A stretch of 64,000 nucleotides of DNA, taken from positions 248,001 through 312,000 of the forward strand of contig JAIXSQ010000010.1 of the NCBI GenBank assembly GCA_027484575.1. The letters run 5' to 3'. The translations under genes were made by a program, and so were the position numbers. The notes under the pieces are model-generated. The model was not told the origin of the DNA. It searched no databases and was given only the letters and a program-made list of their open reading frames with translations. Position 1 is the stretch's first letter, and the number at the start of each line of letters is the position of its first letter. Of the stretch, positions 20,696 through 29,365 are shown in pieces. This stretch comes from Comamonadaceae bacterium. Lineage in GTDB: Bacteria; Pseudomonadota; Gammaproteobacteria; Burkholderiales; Burkholderiaceae_C.

Positions 20696-21949
20696 ATGCC
20701 TATCGAAATGATCGAAGTCGAAGAGTTCCACATGGGCACCCAGATCAAGGTGATCGGCGTGGGCGGCGGCGGCGGCAACGCGGTGGAGCACATGATCGAG
20801 CGCGCGGTCCAGGGGGTGGAGTTCATCTGCGCCAACACCGACGCGCAGGCGCTGTCGCGCACCGCCTCGCACAAGGTCATCCAGCTGGGCGGCAACGGCC
20901 TGGGCGCCGGTGGCAAGCCCGAGAAGGGCAAGGAGGCCGCGCTGGCCGCCGAGCACAGCATCCGCGAGGCCATCGAAGGCGCGCACATGCTGTTCATCAC
21001 CGCCGGCATGGGCGGCGGCACCGGCACCGGCGCGGCGCCGGTGATCGCGCGCATCGCCAAGGAGATGGGCATCCTGACCGTGGGCGTGGTGACCAAGCCC
21101 TTCGACTGGGAAGGCGGCCGCCGCATGACCAACGCCGACGCCGGCCTGTCCGAGCTGGAGGCCAACGTCGACTCGCTGATCGTGGTGCTCAACGAGAAGC
21201 TGCAGGAAGTGCTGGGCGACGACATCACCCAGGACGAGGCCTTCGCGCACGCCAACGACGTGCTCAAGAACGCCGTGGGCGGCATCGCCGAGATCATCAA
21301 CGTGCCCGGCCACGTGAACGTCGACTTCGAGGACGTGCGCACGGTGATGGGCGAGCCGGGCAAGGCCATGATGGGCACCGCGGTGGCCTCGGGCCCCGAC
21401 CGCGCGCGCATCGCCGCCGAGCAGGCCGTGGCCTGCCCGCTGCTGGAGGGCATCGACCTGTCCGGCGCCAAGGGCGTGCTGGTGCTGATCACGGCCGCGC
21501 GTTCCAGCCTCAAGCTGAACGAGTCGCGCATGGCCATGAACACCATCCGCGCCTACGCCTCCAACGAGGCCCACGTCATCTTCGGCACCGCCTACGACGA
21601 GAGCCTGGGCGACGAGCTGCGCGTGACCGTGGTGGCCACCGGCCTGTCGCGCCAGGGCCAGCAGCGCCGCGCGCCCCTGCAGGTGGTGCCGGCCCAGCAG
21701 CTGCGCACCGGCACCGACAACGTGCCGTTCAACGTGCCGACGGTGAGCAACGCGGTGGGCGGCCCCGGCGCCATCGTCACCCAGGAGATGCAGCGCGGCG
21801 CCGCCCCGGCGGCCGACTACGCCGGCATGGCCGTGCCCAGCGTGTGGCGCACCAACCGCACCCAGGCCGCCGCCAAGGTCGACGCCCTGAGCTCGGGCGG
21901 CATGGACGACTTCGAGATCCCGGCCTTCCTGCGCAAGCAGGCCGACTGA
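20696..21949 (+). CDS. ftsZ: Cell division GTPase FtsZ
   Basis: FtsZ is the tubulin-like GTPase that forms the Z ring. It has 417 residues. It shows IKVIGVGGGGGNAV at the N-terminus, the tubulin signature GGGTGTG (about 109-115), the T7-loop region with NVDFEDVRTVM, a short variable linker, and the C-terminal peptide DDFEIPAFLRKQAD that binds FtsA and other partners. It has its own strong ribosome binding site and is followed by a hairpin terminator, so it is the last gene of the dcw cluster. Confidence 0.98.
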   Translation: MPIEMIEVEEFHMGTQIKVIGVGGGGGNAVEHMIERAVQGVEFICANTDAQALSRTASHKVIQLGGNGLGAGGKPEKGKEAALAAEHSIREAIEGAHMLFITAGMGGGTGTGAAPVIARIAKEMGILTVGVVTKPFDWEGGRRMTNADAGLSELEANVDSLIVVLNEKLQEVLGDDITQDEAFAHANDVLKNAVGGIAEIINVPGHVNVDFEDVRTVMGEPGKAMMGTAVASGPDRARIAAEQAVACPLLEGIDLSGAKGVLVLITAARSSLKLNESRMAMNTIRAYASNEAHVIFGTAYDESLGDELRVTVVATGLSRQGQQRRAPLQVVPAQQLRTGTDNVPFNVPTVSNAVGGPGAIVTQEMQRGAAPAADYAGMAVPSVWRTNRTQAAAKVDALSSGGMDDFEIPAFLRKQAD

Positions 21950-21958
21950 GCCGGCAGC

Positions 21959-21998
21959 GGGGGATCGCCCGGGCGGGCGATCCCCCCGACGTCCTTTT
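21959..21998 (+). terminator. Rho-independent terminator of the dcw cluster
   Basis: GGGGGATCGCCC (21959-21970) and GGGCGATCCCCC (21975-21986) form a perfect 12-bp stem with loop GGGC, 10 bp after the ftsZ stop. A short U-run (TTTT, 21995-21998) follows a few bases later. Stem strength and position support termination; the U-run is modest. Confidence 0.65.
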
Positions 21999-22070
21999 GT
22001 CTGGACCGTGCGGCGGTCCAGCGCGACAATGACGGCCCAGCGGCACCAAGACCGCGAGGAGACCGCATCC

Positions 22071-22688
22071 ATGCCGCAATTGCTCGTCTCGGTCGAAGGC
22101 GTGCAGGTCAAGCACCTGCACCTGTCCAAGGACCGCACCACCCTGGGCCGCAAGGCCGGCAACGACATCGTGCTGGACAACGCCGCCGTCAGCGGCCAGC
22201 ACTGCGTGTTCGAGCTGCGCGGCCTGGCCGACGTGTACGTCGAGGACCTGGGCAGCACCAACGGCACCTTCGTCAACAACGTCAAGGTGCAGCGCCAGCT
22301 GCTGCAGGACGAGGACGTGGTCGCGGTGGCGGGCTTCCGCCTGCGCTACCTGGCCTCCTCGGGCGACTCGGGCTTCGGCGCCACCTCGGTCTTTCCGCAC
22401 GGCGCTGCCCAGATGGCGCCGGCCTCCAACGCCCTGTTCCGCGTGCTCACCGGCAGCTCGGCCGGCCTCGAGGTGCCGGTGGTCAAGGCCGTGTCCACCT
22501 TCGGCAAGCCCGGCATCGCCGTCATCGCGGTCTCGCACCGCCGCAACGGCTACTTCGCGGCCCAGCTCACCGGCGAGCAGCCGGCGCTGCTCAACGGGCT
22601 GCCGCTGGGTGACGAGCCGGTGCAGCTGGCGCACGAGGACGTGATCCAGATCGGCGGCACCGCCATGCGTTTCCTGCTCGAGGGCTGA
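22071..22688 (+). CDS. FHA-domain protein
   Basis: This cytoplasmic protein has 205 residues from the ATG at 22071, which has a GAGGAG ribosome binding site nine bases upstream; the longer frame upstream lacks one. Residues about 20-95 form a forkhead-associated phosphothreonine-binding domain with the hallmark motifs LGRKAGNDIVLDN, VSGQHC and LGSTNGTFVN. The C-terminal 100 residues (GSSAGLEVPVVKAVSTFGKPG ... DVIQIGGTAMRF) look like a second, degenerate FHA-like sandwich. It sits between ftsZ and lpxC on the same strand. Partner and kinase are unknown. Confidence 0.88.
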   Translation: MPQLLVSVEGVQVKHLHLSKDRTTLGRKAGNDIVLDNAAVSGQHCVFELRGLADVYVEDLGSTNGTFVNNVKVQRQLLQDEDVVAVAGFRLRYLASSGDSGFGATSVFPHGAAQMAPASNALFRVLTGSSAGLEVPVVKAVSTFGKPGIAVIAVSHRRNGYFAAQLTGEQPALLNGLPLGDEPVQLAHEDVIQIGGTAMRFLLEG

Positions 22689-22749
22689 GCCGGTCCCGGC
22701 GCTATCCCGGCCATAGGCACGGCGCGGCCTGCGCGCGAGAGTGCCCACT

Positions 22750-22755
22750 TACAAT
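22750..22755 (+). promoter_or_regulatory. lpxC -10 hexamer, nearly leaderless
   Basis: TACAAT lies nine bases before the lpxC ATG (22765), so transcription should begin within a few bases of the start codon. No clear -35 box and no strong Shine-Dalgarno were found between them. Confidence 0.45.
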
Positions 22756-22764
22756 CGAGGCTCC

Positions 22765-23688
22765 ATGCTGAAGCAGCGCACCCTCAAGACCCTGACCCGC
22801 GCCGTGGGCGTGGGCCTGCACAGCGGCCAGCGGGTGGAGCTCACGCTGCGCCCGGCCGCCCCCGACACCGGCATCGTCTTCCGCCGGGTCGACCTGCCGC
22901 AGCCGGTCGACATCCCGGTCACCGCCGAAGCGGTCACCGACACGCGCCTGGCCTCCACCATCTCGGTGGGCAGCGCCAAGGTGCACACGGTCGAACACCT
23001 GATGTCGGCCTGCGCCGGCCTGGGCCTGGACAACCTGTACGTGGACATCACCGCCGAGGAGGTCCCCATCCTCGACGGCTCCTCGTCCTCGTTCGTGTTC
23101 CTGCTGCAGAGCGCCGGCATCGAGCTGCAGAACGCGCCCAAGCGCTTCATCCGCGTCAAGAAGCCGGTGGAGGTGCGCGAGGGCGAGGGCCCGGCCGGCA
23201 AGTGGGCGCGGCTGGTGCCGTACCACGGCTACAAGCTCAGCTTCGAGATCGACTTCGACCATCCGGCGGTGGACTCCACCGGCCAGCGCGTGGAGTTCGA
23301 CCTGGGCAGCGGCAACTACCAGCGCGACATCGCCCGCGCCCGCACCTTCGGCTTCACCAAGGACGTCGAGATGATGCGGGCCAACGGCCTGGCCCTGGGC
23401 GGCGGCATGGACAACGCGATCGTCATGGACGACTACCGCGTGCTCAATGCCGACGGGCTGCGCTACGACGACGAGTTCGTCAAGCACAAGATCCTGGACG
23501 CCATGGGCGACCTGTACATCGTGGGCAAGCCGCTGCTGGCCGCCTACAGCGCCTTCCGCTCGGGCCATGCCCTGAACAACAAGCTGCTGCGCGCGCTGCT
23601 GGCCGACCGCGAGGCCTGGGAGATCGCCAGCTTCGACGACGAGCGCCAGGCGCCCGCCGGCTTCGCGCAGCCGGCCCGGGCCTGGTAA
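22765..23688 (+). CDS. lpxC: UDP-3-O-acyl-GlcNAc deacetylase LpxC
   Basis: LpxC is the zinc deacetylase that catalyses the committed step of lipid A synthesis. The ATG at 22765 gives 307 residues starting [21 protein letters not shown], as in the family; an upstream GTG would add eight odd residues. Zinc ligands are His78 (in HTVEHLMS), His241 and Asp245 ([10 protein letters not shown]). The catalytic-site Glu and the Thr-rich VTDTRLAST segment are also present. It follows the dcw cluster, as in most proteobacteria. Confidence 0.97.
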   Translation: MLKQRTLKTLTRAVGVGLHSGQRVELTLRPAAPDTGIVFRRVDLPQPVDIPVTAEAVTDTRLASTISVGSAKVHTVEHLMSACAGLGLDNLYVDITAEEVPILDGSSSSFVFLLQSAGIELQNAPKRFIRVKKPVEVREGEGPAGKWARLVPYHGYKLSFEIDFDHPAVDSTGQRVEFDLGSGNYQRDIARARTFGFTKDVEMMRANGLALGGGMDNAIVMDDYRVLNADGLRYDDEFVKHKILDAMGDLYIVGKPLLAAYSAFRSGHALNNKLLRALLADREAWEIASFDDERQAPAGFAQPARAW

Positions 23689-23704
23689 GCGGCGCACCCA
23701 CCGC

Positions 23705-23881
23705 ATGCTGCTGTTCCGCTGGGCCATCCTGCTGCTGCTGCTGGCGGCGGCCGTCTGCTTCGCCTTCTACGCCGGCACCGCCCGCCCGCACTACAAGCGC
23801 TGGGGCTGGGTGATCCTCAAGTGGACCCTGCTGGCGGCGTTCGGCTTCTTCGCGGTGCTGATCGCCGAGCGCGGCTTCTAG
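23705..23881 (+). CDS. Small two-helix membrane protein
   Basis: A 58-residue frame starts 16 bp after lpxC (MLLFRWAILLLL...) and has two hydrophobic helices (about 4-22 and 36-54) joined by a basic loop, YKRWGW. Composition and reading frame are clean. Similar small membrane proteins follow lpxC in related genomes as far as I recall. Function is unknown. Its TAG stop overlaps the TAG of the convergent histidine kinase gene (CTAG shared). Confidence 0.7.
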   Translation: MLLFRWAILLLLLAAAVCFAFYAGTARPHYKRWGWVILKWTLLAAFGFFAVLIAERGF

Positions 23882-26592
23882 GCGGTGGCCGAGCGCCCGG
23901 GCTGCGCCGGCTGCAGCGACGCCAGCCAGGCGGCCAGGGCGCCGATGTCCACGGGCTTGGAGAAATGCCGGTCGAAGCCGGCCGCCTGCGAACGCGCCAC
24001 GTCGGCCGGCTGGGCGTAGCCGCTGACCGCCGCCAGCCGGGTGTCCTGCAGCCCCGGCAGGTCCCGCAGCCGCCCGGCCAGCACATGGCCGTCGATCTCG
24101 GGCAGGCCGATGTCCAGCAGGCACACCTGCGGGCGCAGGCGCCGGGCCAGCTGCAGCGCCTCCGACGGCTTGTGCCGCACCCACACCCGGTAGCCCGCGT
24201 CCTGCAGCATCAGCGCCAGCAGCGCGGCCGCGTCCTTGTTGTCGTCGACGATCAGCACCGTGCCCTGGCCCGCGGCGGGCGGTGCCTCGGGCGGCAGGTC
24301 CTGCACCGGCAGCGGCGTGGTGGGCAGGCCCACGGTGAAGGTGCTGCCCTGCCCGGGGCCGTCGCTGTGCGCGGCGACCTCGCCGCCGTGCAGCTCGACC
24401 AGCGACTTCACCAGAGCCAGGCCGATGCCCAGGCCGCCCTGCGAGCGGTCGGCGCTGCGCTGGCCCTGCGCGAACATCTCGAACGCCGAGGTACACAGCT
24501 CGGGCGACATGCCGATGCCGTTGTCGCGCACGCGCACCGTGACCCAGTCCTCGCCGGGCAGCACCGCGAGGGCGATCTCGCCGCCCTCGGGCGTGTACTT
24601 GACGGCATTGCCCACCAGGTTCACCAGCACCTGCACCAGCCGCTTGCGGTCGCCCCGCACGTGGACGGCGCGCGCCGGCAGGGTGCGCGTGAGCGCGTGG
24701 TGCCGCGCGGCCGCGGCCGGCTGCACCTGCTCCATCGCCTCCTGCACCAGGTCGTCGACGGCCAGGATCTCCGGCTCCAGCTGCACCAGCCCGCGCGTGA
24801 CGCGCGAGACGTCCAGCAGGTCGTCGACCAGCCCGGTCAGGTGGCGCGCCTGGCGAGCGATGACCTCGCCCAGGCGCGCGACCTGCGCGCCGTCGTCCTT
24901 GAGCCGTGGCAGCACCGCGGCCGAGGCCACGATGGGCGCCAGCGGGTTGCGCAGCTCGTGCGCGAGCATGGCCAGGAACTCGTCCTTGCGGCGGTCGGCC
25001 AGCTGCAGCGCCTCCTGGGCCTGCATCAGCTCGGAGACGTCGACCACGATGGCCGACAGCCAGGTCGGCCGGCCCTGCGCGTCGCGCTCGAGCTGCCCGC
25101 GCGACTGGATGTGGCGGACCGCGCCGCCGGGCCGCCGCACCCGGTAGGCCGAGGCGAAGGTGTCGCCGCCCTGCAGGGCGCTGTCGATGTCGCGCCGCAG
25201 GCCGGCGATGTCGTCGGGATGCACGGCGGCGAAGAACAGCTCGGCGGGCGAGCCGTGCACGGCCTCCAGCGGCACGCCGAACAGCCGGGCGAGGTTCTCG
25301 TCGGCGATCACCCGGTCGCGCTGCACGTCCCAGGTCACGGTGGCGATGTCGGCGGCGGCCATGGCCGCCACCGTGCGCCGGCGCGCGGTGGCCAGCTCCT
25401 GCTCCATGCGCTGGAAGTCGTCGATGTCGGTGCAGGTGCCCAGCCATTCGCGCGCGGCGCCCTGGCCGGCCGCGATGTGCGTCGCGCGCGCCAGCATCCA
25501 GCGGTACTGGCCGTCGGCGCGCCGCATGCGGAACCGGCTCTCGTACGGCTCGCCCGTGGCGACCGCGCGCAGCCAGGCCTGCTCGCCCGCGGCCAGGTCG
25601 TCGGGATGCACGAAGCCCAGCCACCCGGCGCCCGCCAGCTGCTCGGGCGTGGCACCGACGAACTCGCAGTAGCGGTCGTTCACGTAGGTGTTGCCCTCGT
25701 CGCCGGCCACGAACACCAGCTGCGGCAGCGCGTCGGTGATGGCCCGGAAGCGCAGCTCGGACAGCGCCAGCGAGCGCTGCGCCTCGTCGGCCTCGGTCAC
25801 GTCGACGCCGACGATCATCACGCCGGTGGTGGCGTGGTCCTCCACCAGCGGCTGGATGGCCAGCGTGGCGATGCGGGTGCGGGGCTGGAAGTGCACGGGC
25901 GCGGCGCGCCGCACGCTGGCGCGGCCGGTGCGCACGACCTCGTCGAACGTGGCCTGCAGCTCCTGGCCGGTGCGCCCGGGCAGGACCTCGCGCAGGGTCT
26001 TGCCCACCACGTCGCGCCCGTGCAGCGCGCGGTGCGCGTCGTTGGACAGCACGTAGGTGTACTCGGGGCCCTTGAGCACCGCCATGAAGCAGGGCGCGTC
26101 CTTGAGCGTGCGGCTGACGAAGCCGATGCGTTCCTCGGCGATGGACTTGCTCACCACGTCGGCGGTGCGTTCGCCGCAGATGCAGAAGCCCCCCGCCACC
26201 GCGCCCGACGCATCGCGCACCGGCGAGACGCAGAAGTCGAACCACACCTGCTCGGGCCGGCCGTGCCGCTCGATGACGAACGGCGCCTCCTTGGCCTGCA
26301 CGGTCTCGCCGCGAAGCACGGCGGCGAACATCGGCAGCACCTGGCCGGCGGCCTCGGGCCACACCTGCGCGAACGGCCGGCCGAAGGCCGCGGGATGCTT
26401 GCCACCGAGCACCGGCACGTAGGCATCGTTGTAGACCAGCACCAGCTCGGGACCGGCCACGACGTACATCGGCACGTGTGAGGCCATCAGCGTGTCCACC
26501 AGGCTCTCCAGCACGGGCGGCAGCGGCAGCGTGCCGTCGCGGCGGGCGGCCGACCACAGGCGGTGGCAGTCGGTGCTGGGCGAAGCGTGCAT
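23878..26592 (-). CDS. PAS-rich hybrid sensor histidine kinase/response regulator
   Basis: This is a cytosolic hybrid kinase with no obvious transmembrane segment, 904 residues from the ATG at 26592. A longer frame reaches 26661 but starts in unlikely sequence. Order of domains: four PAS-like sensor repeats (about 30-145, 165-275, 280-400 and 405-525; two contain HPDD), a HisKA dimerisation helix with the phospho-acceptor His545 (MLAHELRNP), an HATPase domain with the N box NLVGNAVKYT, DNGIGM and GLGIGLALVK, and a C-terminal receiver with Asp827 (CLLDIGLPE). Multiple PAS repeats suggest redox, light or small-molecule sensing; the signal is unknown. Confidence 0.9.
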   Translation of the reverse strand: MHASPSTDCHRLWSAARRDGTLPLPPVLESLVDTLMASHVPMYVVAGPELVLVYNDAYVPVLGGKHPAAFGRPFAQVWPEAAGQVLPMFAAVLRGETVQAKEAPFVIERHGRPEQVWFDFCVSPVRDASGAVAGGFCICGERTADVVSKSIAEERIGFVSRTLKDAPCFMAVLKGPEYTYVLSNDAHRALHGRDVVGKTLREVLPGRTGQELQATFDEVVRTGRASVRRAAPVHFQPRTRIATLAIQPLVEDHATTGVMIVGVDVTEADEAQRSLALSELRFRAITDALPQLVFVAGDEGNTYVNDRYCEFVGATPEQLAGAGWLGFVHPDDLAAGEQAWLRAVATGEPYESRFRMRRADGQYRWMLARATHIAAGQGAAREWLGTCTDIDDFQRMEQELATARRRTVAAMAAADIATVTWDVQRDRVIADENLARLFGVPLEAVHGSPAELFFAAVHPDDIAGLRRDIDSALQGGDTFASAYRVRRPGGAVRHIQSRGQLERDAQGRPTWLSAIVVDVSELMQAQEALQLADRRKDEFLAMLAHELRNPLAPIVASAAVLPRLKDDGAQVARLGEVIARQARHLTGLVDDLLDVSRVTRGLVQLEPEILAVDDLVQEAMEQVQPAAAARHHALTRTLPARAVHVRGDRKRLVQVLVNLVGNAVKYTPEGGEIALAVLPGEDWVTVRVRDNGIGMSPELCTSAFEMFAQGQRSADRSQGGLGIGLALVKSLVELHGGEVAAHSDGPGQGSTFTVGLPTTPLPVQDLPPEAPPAAGQGTVLIVDDNKDAAALLALMLQDAGYRVWVRHKPSEALQLARRLRPQVCLLDIGLPEIDGHVLAGRLRDLPGLQDTRLAAVSGYAQPADVARSQAAGFDRHFSKPVDIGALAAWLASLQPAQPGRSATA

Positions 26593-26703
26593 GGGCCGGT
26601 CGTGTGTCGTGCGGTGCCGCTCGCGGCGCGGGATGCGTGCGGACGGTTGCCGTTTGTACACGGCCGTTTCCGGATGAGTTGTCGCACGGCCGCCGCAGTC
26701 ACC

Positions 26704-27807
26704 TCACCCGGATGCGTCGTGCGCGATCCGGTACAGCGTGGTGGGCAGCGCCAGCGACTGCCCCGGCTTGAACCACTGCATGTCGGGGATGCGCGAGTCG
26801 GTCAGGTAGACCGTGCCGTCGGGGCCGAGCGCGAAGGTGTCGGGCCAGCGCAGCGCCGGATCGTGCAGCAGCGTGCGCAGCTGCCCGCCCTCGCGCACCT
26901 TGACCGCCTGCTCCTCGACCGCGCTGACGTAGAGCCGGCCGGCGCGGTCGTACAGCAGGCCGTCGGCCGGCCCGTTGTCGCCCACGCGCTCGACCTGCGC
27001 GGCCAGGGCGTCGGCGGCCAGCGCCGCATCGCGCAGCGCCGCGGTCGGCACGCGGTACAGCGTGCGGCCCTTGATCGCCTGCCACACCAGCCACTGCCCG
27101 TCGGGCGTGAGCGCGACGCCGTCGGCCGAGAACTCGACCCCGCGCCCGTCGGTGCGGCGCAGCACCTGGCCGTCGGCGTGCACCTGCACGTCCGGCTCGG
27201 GCTGGGTGCTGGGATGGCCGTCGAGCACGCGGCGTGCAGTGCCGGTGGTCAGGTCCACCACCAGCAGCGCGCCGCGCGCGCCCGAGTCGGTGATGTAGGC
27301 ATGCGCGCCGCCGTCGTCGAAGCGCACGTCGTTCAGGTAGCTGCCCTGCGGCGCGGCGTCCTCGCCGAAGGCAATGGTGCGCACGACCCGGTCGGTGGCC
27401 GCATCGACCTGCACGAGCTTCGGGCCGCCGGGCACCACGCGGTCCTGCGCCGGCGCGGCGGGGTCCAGCACCCACAGGCTGCCCTGCGCATCGGCCACCA
27501 CGCTCTGCACGCAGACCCAGTGCGCGGCGGGGTCGAGTTCGTCCTTGCGGGCGTTGCGCCAGGCGTTCCAGCCGGCATCCGGGTAGGGGCGGGTGGTGCC
27601 GCCGGGCAGCACCTCGGCCACGGACACGGCCGTGTCCTCGGTCCAGCGCGGGAAGCAGACGAAGATGCGGCCGCCGGGCGTGACGGTCACGCCCGTGACC
27701 TGGTGGCCGAACTGCGCCACCGGCACCAGCCGGGCCTGGCCGGCGGCCGCCAAGGGCAGGGTGGCGGGATCGCCCGGCTCGACGCCAGGCTCGCGGTACT
27801 TGCTCAT
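26704..27807 (-). CDS. Major royal jelly/Yellow-family beta-propeller protein
   Basis: This 367-residue protein begins at the ATG at 27807, preceded by GGAG at a good distance. Blade-like motifs typical of the bacterial MRJP/Yellow family are visible: VFVCFPRW, a WNAW segment, VQSVVADAQGSLWVLD, SYLNDVRFD, AYITDSG, VLDGHPST, and near the C-terminus WPDTFALGPDGTVYLTDS. No signal peptide is evident. Family members include dopachrome-conversion proteins in insects; bacterial roles are mostly unknown. SMP-30/gluconolactonase-like sugar lactonases are a related alternative. It is downstream of the methyltransferase on the same strand after a 116-bp gap. Confidence 0.82.
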   Translation of the reverse strand: MSKYREPGVEPGDPATLPLAAAGQARLVPVAQFGHQVTGVTVTPGGRIFVCFPRWTEDTAVSVAEVLPGGTTRPYPDAGWNAWRNARKDELDPAAHWVCVQSVVADAQGSLWVLDPAAPAQDRVVPGGPKLVQVDAATDRVVRTIAFGEDAAPQGSYLNDVRFDDGGAHAYITDSGARGALLVVDLTTGTARRVLDGHPSTQPEPDVQVHADGQVLRRTDGRGVEFSADGVALTPDGQWLVWQAIKGRTLYRVPTAALRDAALAADALAAQVERVGDNGPADGLLYDRAGRLYVSAVEEQAVKVREGGQLRTLLHDPALRWPDTFALGPDGTVYLTDSRIPDMQWFKPGQSLALPTTLYRIAHDASG

Positions 27808-27923
27808 GGGAAGGCTCCGTGGGGCTGTCGGGACGCGCATGCTGGCCGGGGCGCGCCGCGGCGCCTGTCGGCCGGGCGCTCCGGTGCCTGCCATCCGGCA
27901 GGCGCGGCGGCGCAGGACGGCCG

Positions 27924-28643
27924 TCAGGGCGCGCGCTTGCGGAACACCGCCAGGTGCTGCCACGGCAGCACGTCCGGGGCCCGTTCCGGCTCCAGCGCAT
28001 GGGGCGCCATCTCGCGGTGGATCTGCGCCAGCTCCATGGTGTGCAGCGGCTTGATCGGCACCGACGGATCGCCCGCGCGGTACTCCACCAGGGCCACGCG
28101 CCCGCCCGGCCGCAGGGCGCGCACCAGGTCCTGCATCACCTCGTGCGGGAACGCCAGCTCGTGGTAGACGTCCACCAGCAGCGCCAGGTCGACGCTGGCC
28201 GGCGGCAGGCCGGTGCTGCGCTCGGTCGCGCGCACCGGGCGCACGTTGCCCAGCCCCGCCGCGGCGGCCTGCTCCCGCAGCAGCCGCAGCATCTGCGGTT
28301 GCACGTCCACCGCGTACACCTGGCCGCCCGGCGCCACCAGCGGCGCGATGCGGCGCGTGTGGAAGCCGGTGCCCGCCCCCACGTCGGCCACGTCCATGCC
28401 GGGCGCCAGGCGCAGCTCGCGCAGCAGCAGGTCGGCGCCTTCCTCGCGCGCACGGCCCGCGCGCTCGAGCCAGGCGGCGCCCTGCCAGCCCATCACGCCG
28501 GCGATCTCGCGGCCCATGTACCAGCGCCCGGTGCCGTCGGGGCTGGGCGGGCGCTGGGTGTAGAGCGCCTGCGCCGCCGCCGGGCCGAGCCAGCCGCAGG
28601 CCAGGGCGGCCAGCAGGCGGCGGCGGGTCCACGGCGGGGTCAC
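27924..28643 (-). CDS. Class I SAM-dependent methyltransferase with an export signal
   Basis: The protein has 239 residues from the GTG at 28643, which overlaps the upstream gene stop (GTGA). It starts with TRRRLLAALACGWLGPAAA, a signal-peptide-like segment with a possible twin-arginine motif. A Rossmann methyltransferase domain follows, with the SAM loop VADVGAGTGFHTRR, the second-strand acidic residue YAVDVQ, and LLVDVYHELAFP. The mature part also has a segment with WYMGREIAGVMGWQGAAWLER, seen in a group of predicted periplasmic methyltransferases. Substrate is unknown, and how SAM would reach the periplasm is unexplained; non-cleaved membrane anchoring is an alternative. Confidence 0.85.
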   Translation of the reverse strand: MTPPWTRRRLLAALACGWLGPAAAQALYTQRPPSPDGTGRWYMGREIAGVMGWQGAAWLERAGRAREEGADLLLRELRLAPGMDVADVGAGTGFHTRRIAPLVAPGGQVYAVDVQPQMLRLLREQAAAAGLGNVRPVRATERSTGLPPASVDLALLVDVYHELAFPHEVMQDLVRALRPGGRVALVEYRAGDPSVPIKPLHTMELAQIHREMAPHALEPERAPDVLPWQHLAVFRKRAP

Positions 28644-29251
28644 GGCTCGCCCAGCTGCGCCTGCAGCTGCGTGCGCCGTTCGTCGAACCAGGCCAGCAGG
28701 CAGGCACGGTCGCGGCAGCGCTGCTCGCGCTCGCGCCAGGCCCGCGCACTGGCTGCCTGGAACGCGGCCGCATCGGGCGCGGCGGCACGGGCCCGCTGGT
28801 GCAGCGCGCCCAGTGCACGGTCGAGCCGGGCCAGCTGCGCGTCGCCGCAGATCAGCCGCTCGTTGGTGGAGCGGGCGCGGGCGCAATCGAAGCTGGGCCG
28901 CGGCGCGGCCTCGGGGACCGCGGCGGCGCGGGACGGCGCCGGCGCTGCCGGCGCGCCCATGCGGGACGTGTCGTCGGCGGGCTCGGCCGGTGCAGCCACC
29001 GCCGGGGCGGCGGGCGCGCGACCCGTGCCCGTGGCCCCCGGCGCAGCGACCGCCCGGGCCGGGGCTGCCCCGGCTGCGGACACCTGCGCCTGGCGCAGAG
29101 GCCCCGGGCGTTCCCAGGGCAGTGTCCAGTGGCCGCCGCCCAGCAGCAGGGCGAACAGCAGGCCGTTGACGGCCACCGCCGGCAGCAGGCCCCGGCGCCA
29201 GACGCGTTCGCGTGGCGGGTCCAGGTCCAGGGTGGCGATCGCCGGGTCCAT
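28640..29251 (-). CDS. Membrane-anchored protein with LprI-like (DUF1311) C-terminus
   Basis: It has 203 residues from the ATG at 29251. Residues 1-18 are cytoplasmic, about 19-40 form a transmembrane helix (GLLPAVAVNGLLFALLLGGG), about 50-120 are a Pro/Ala-rich periplasmic linker, and the last 80 residues carry the LprI-like pattern: FDCARARSTNERLICGDAQLARLDRAL ... C-R-D-R-A-C-L-L-A-W-F-D-E-R, with four cysteines likely to form disulfides. LprI domains include lysozyme inhibitors; this role is only suggested. The first gene of a three-gene minus-strand run. TAACGT eight bases before the ATG may be a -10 of a leaderless transcript. Confidence 0.8.
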   Translation of the reverse strand: MDPAIATLDLDPPRERVWRRGLLPAVAVNGLLFALLLGGGHWTLPWERPGPLRQAQVSAAGAAPARAVAAPGATGTGRAPAAPAVAAPAEPADDTSRMGAPAAPAPSRAAAVPEAAPRPSFDCARARSTNERLICGDAQLARLDRALGALHQRARAAAPDAAAFQAASARAWREREQRCRDRACLLAWFDERRTQLQAQLGEP

Positions 29252-29365
29252 CGCAGGCGACGTTAGCGCGGGCGCGTGGCCGGCACGGCCGCCGCACACA
29301 CCTTGCAGGGCCTGTGACCGAATGTGGCTGCTGCCGGGCCGCGCGGATCCGGGCCGCGTGGCTGG

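Noticed and set aside
23821..26481. 886-codon open frame on the + strand opposite the hybrid kinase
   Set aside because: It is a low-complexity Ala/Arg/Gln/His-rich shadow, while the minus strand shows complete PAS, HisKA, HATPase and receiver motifs.
27884..27905. Hairpin GCCTGCC-atcc-GGCAGGC between methyltransferase and Yellow-family genes
   Set aside because: Short stem in very GC-rich DNA with no U-run; too weak to call a terminator.
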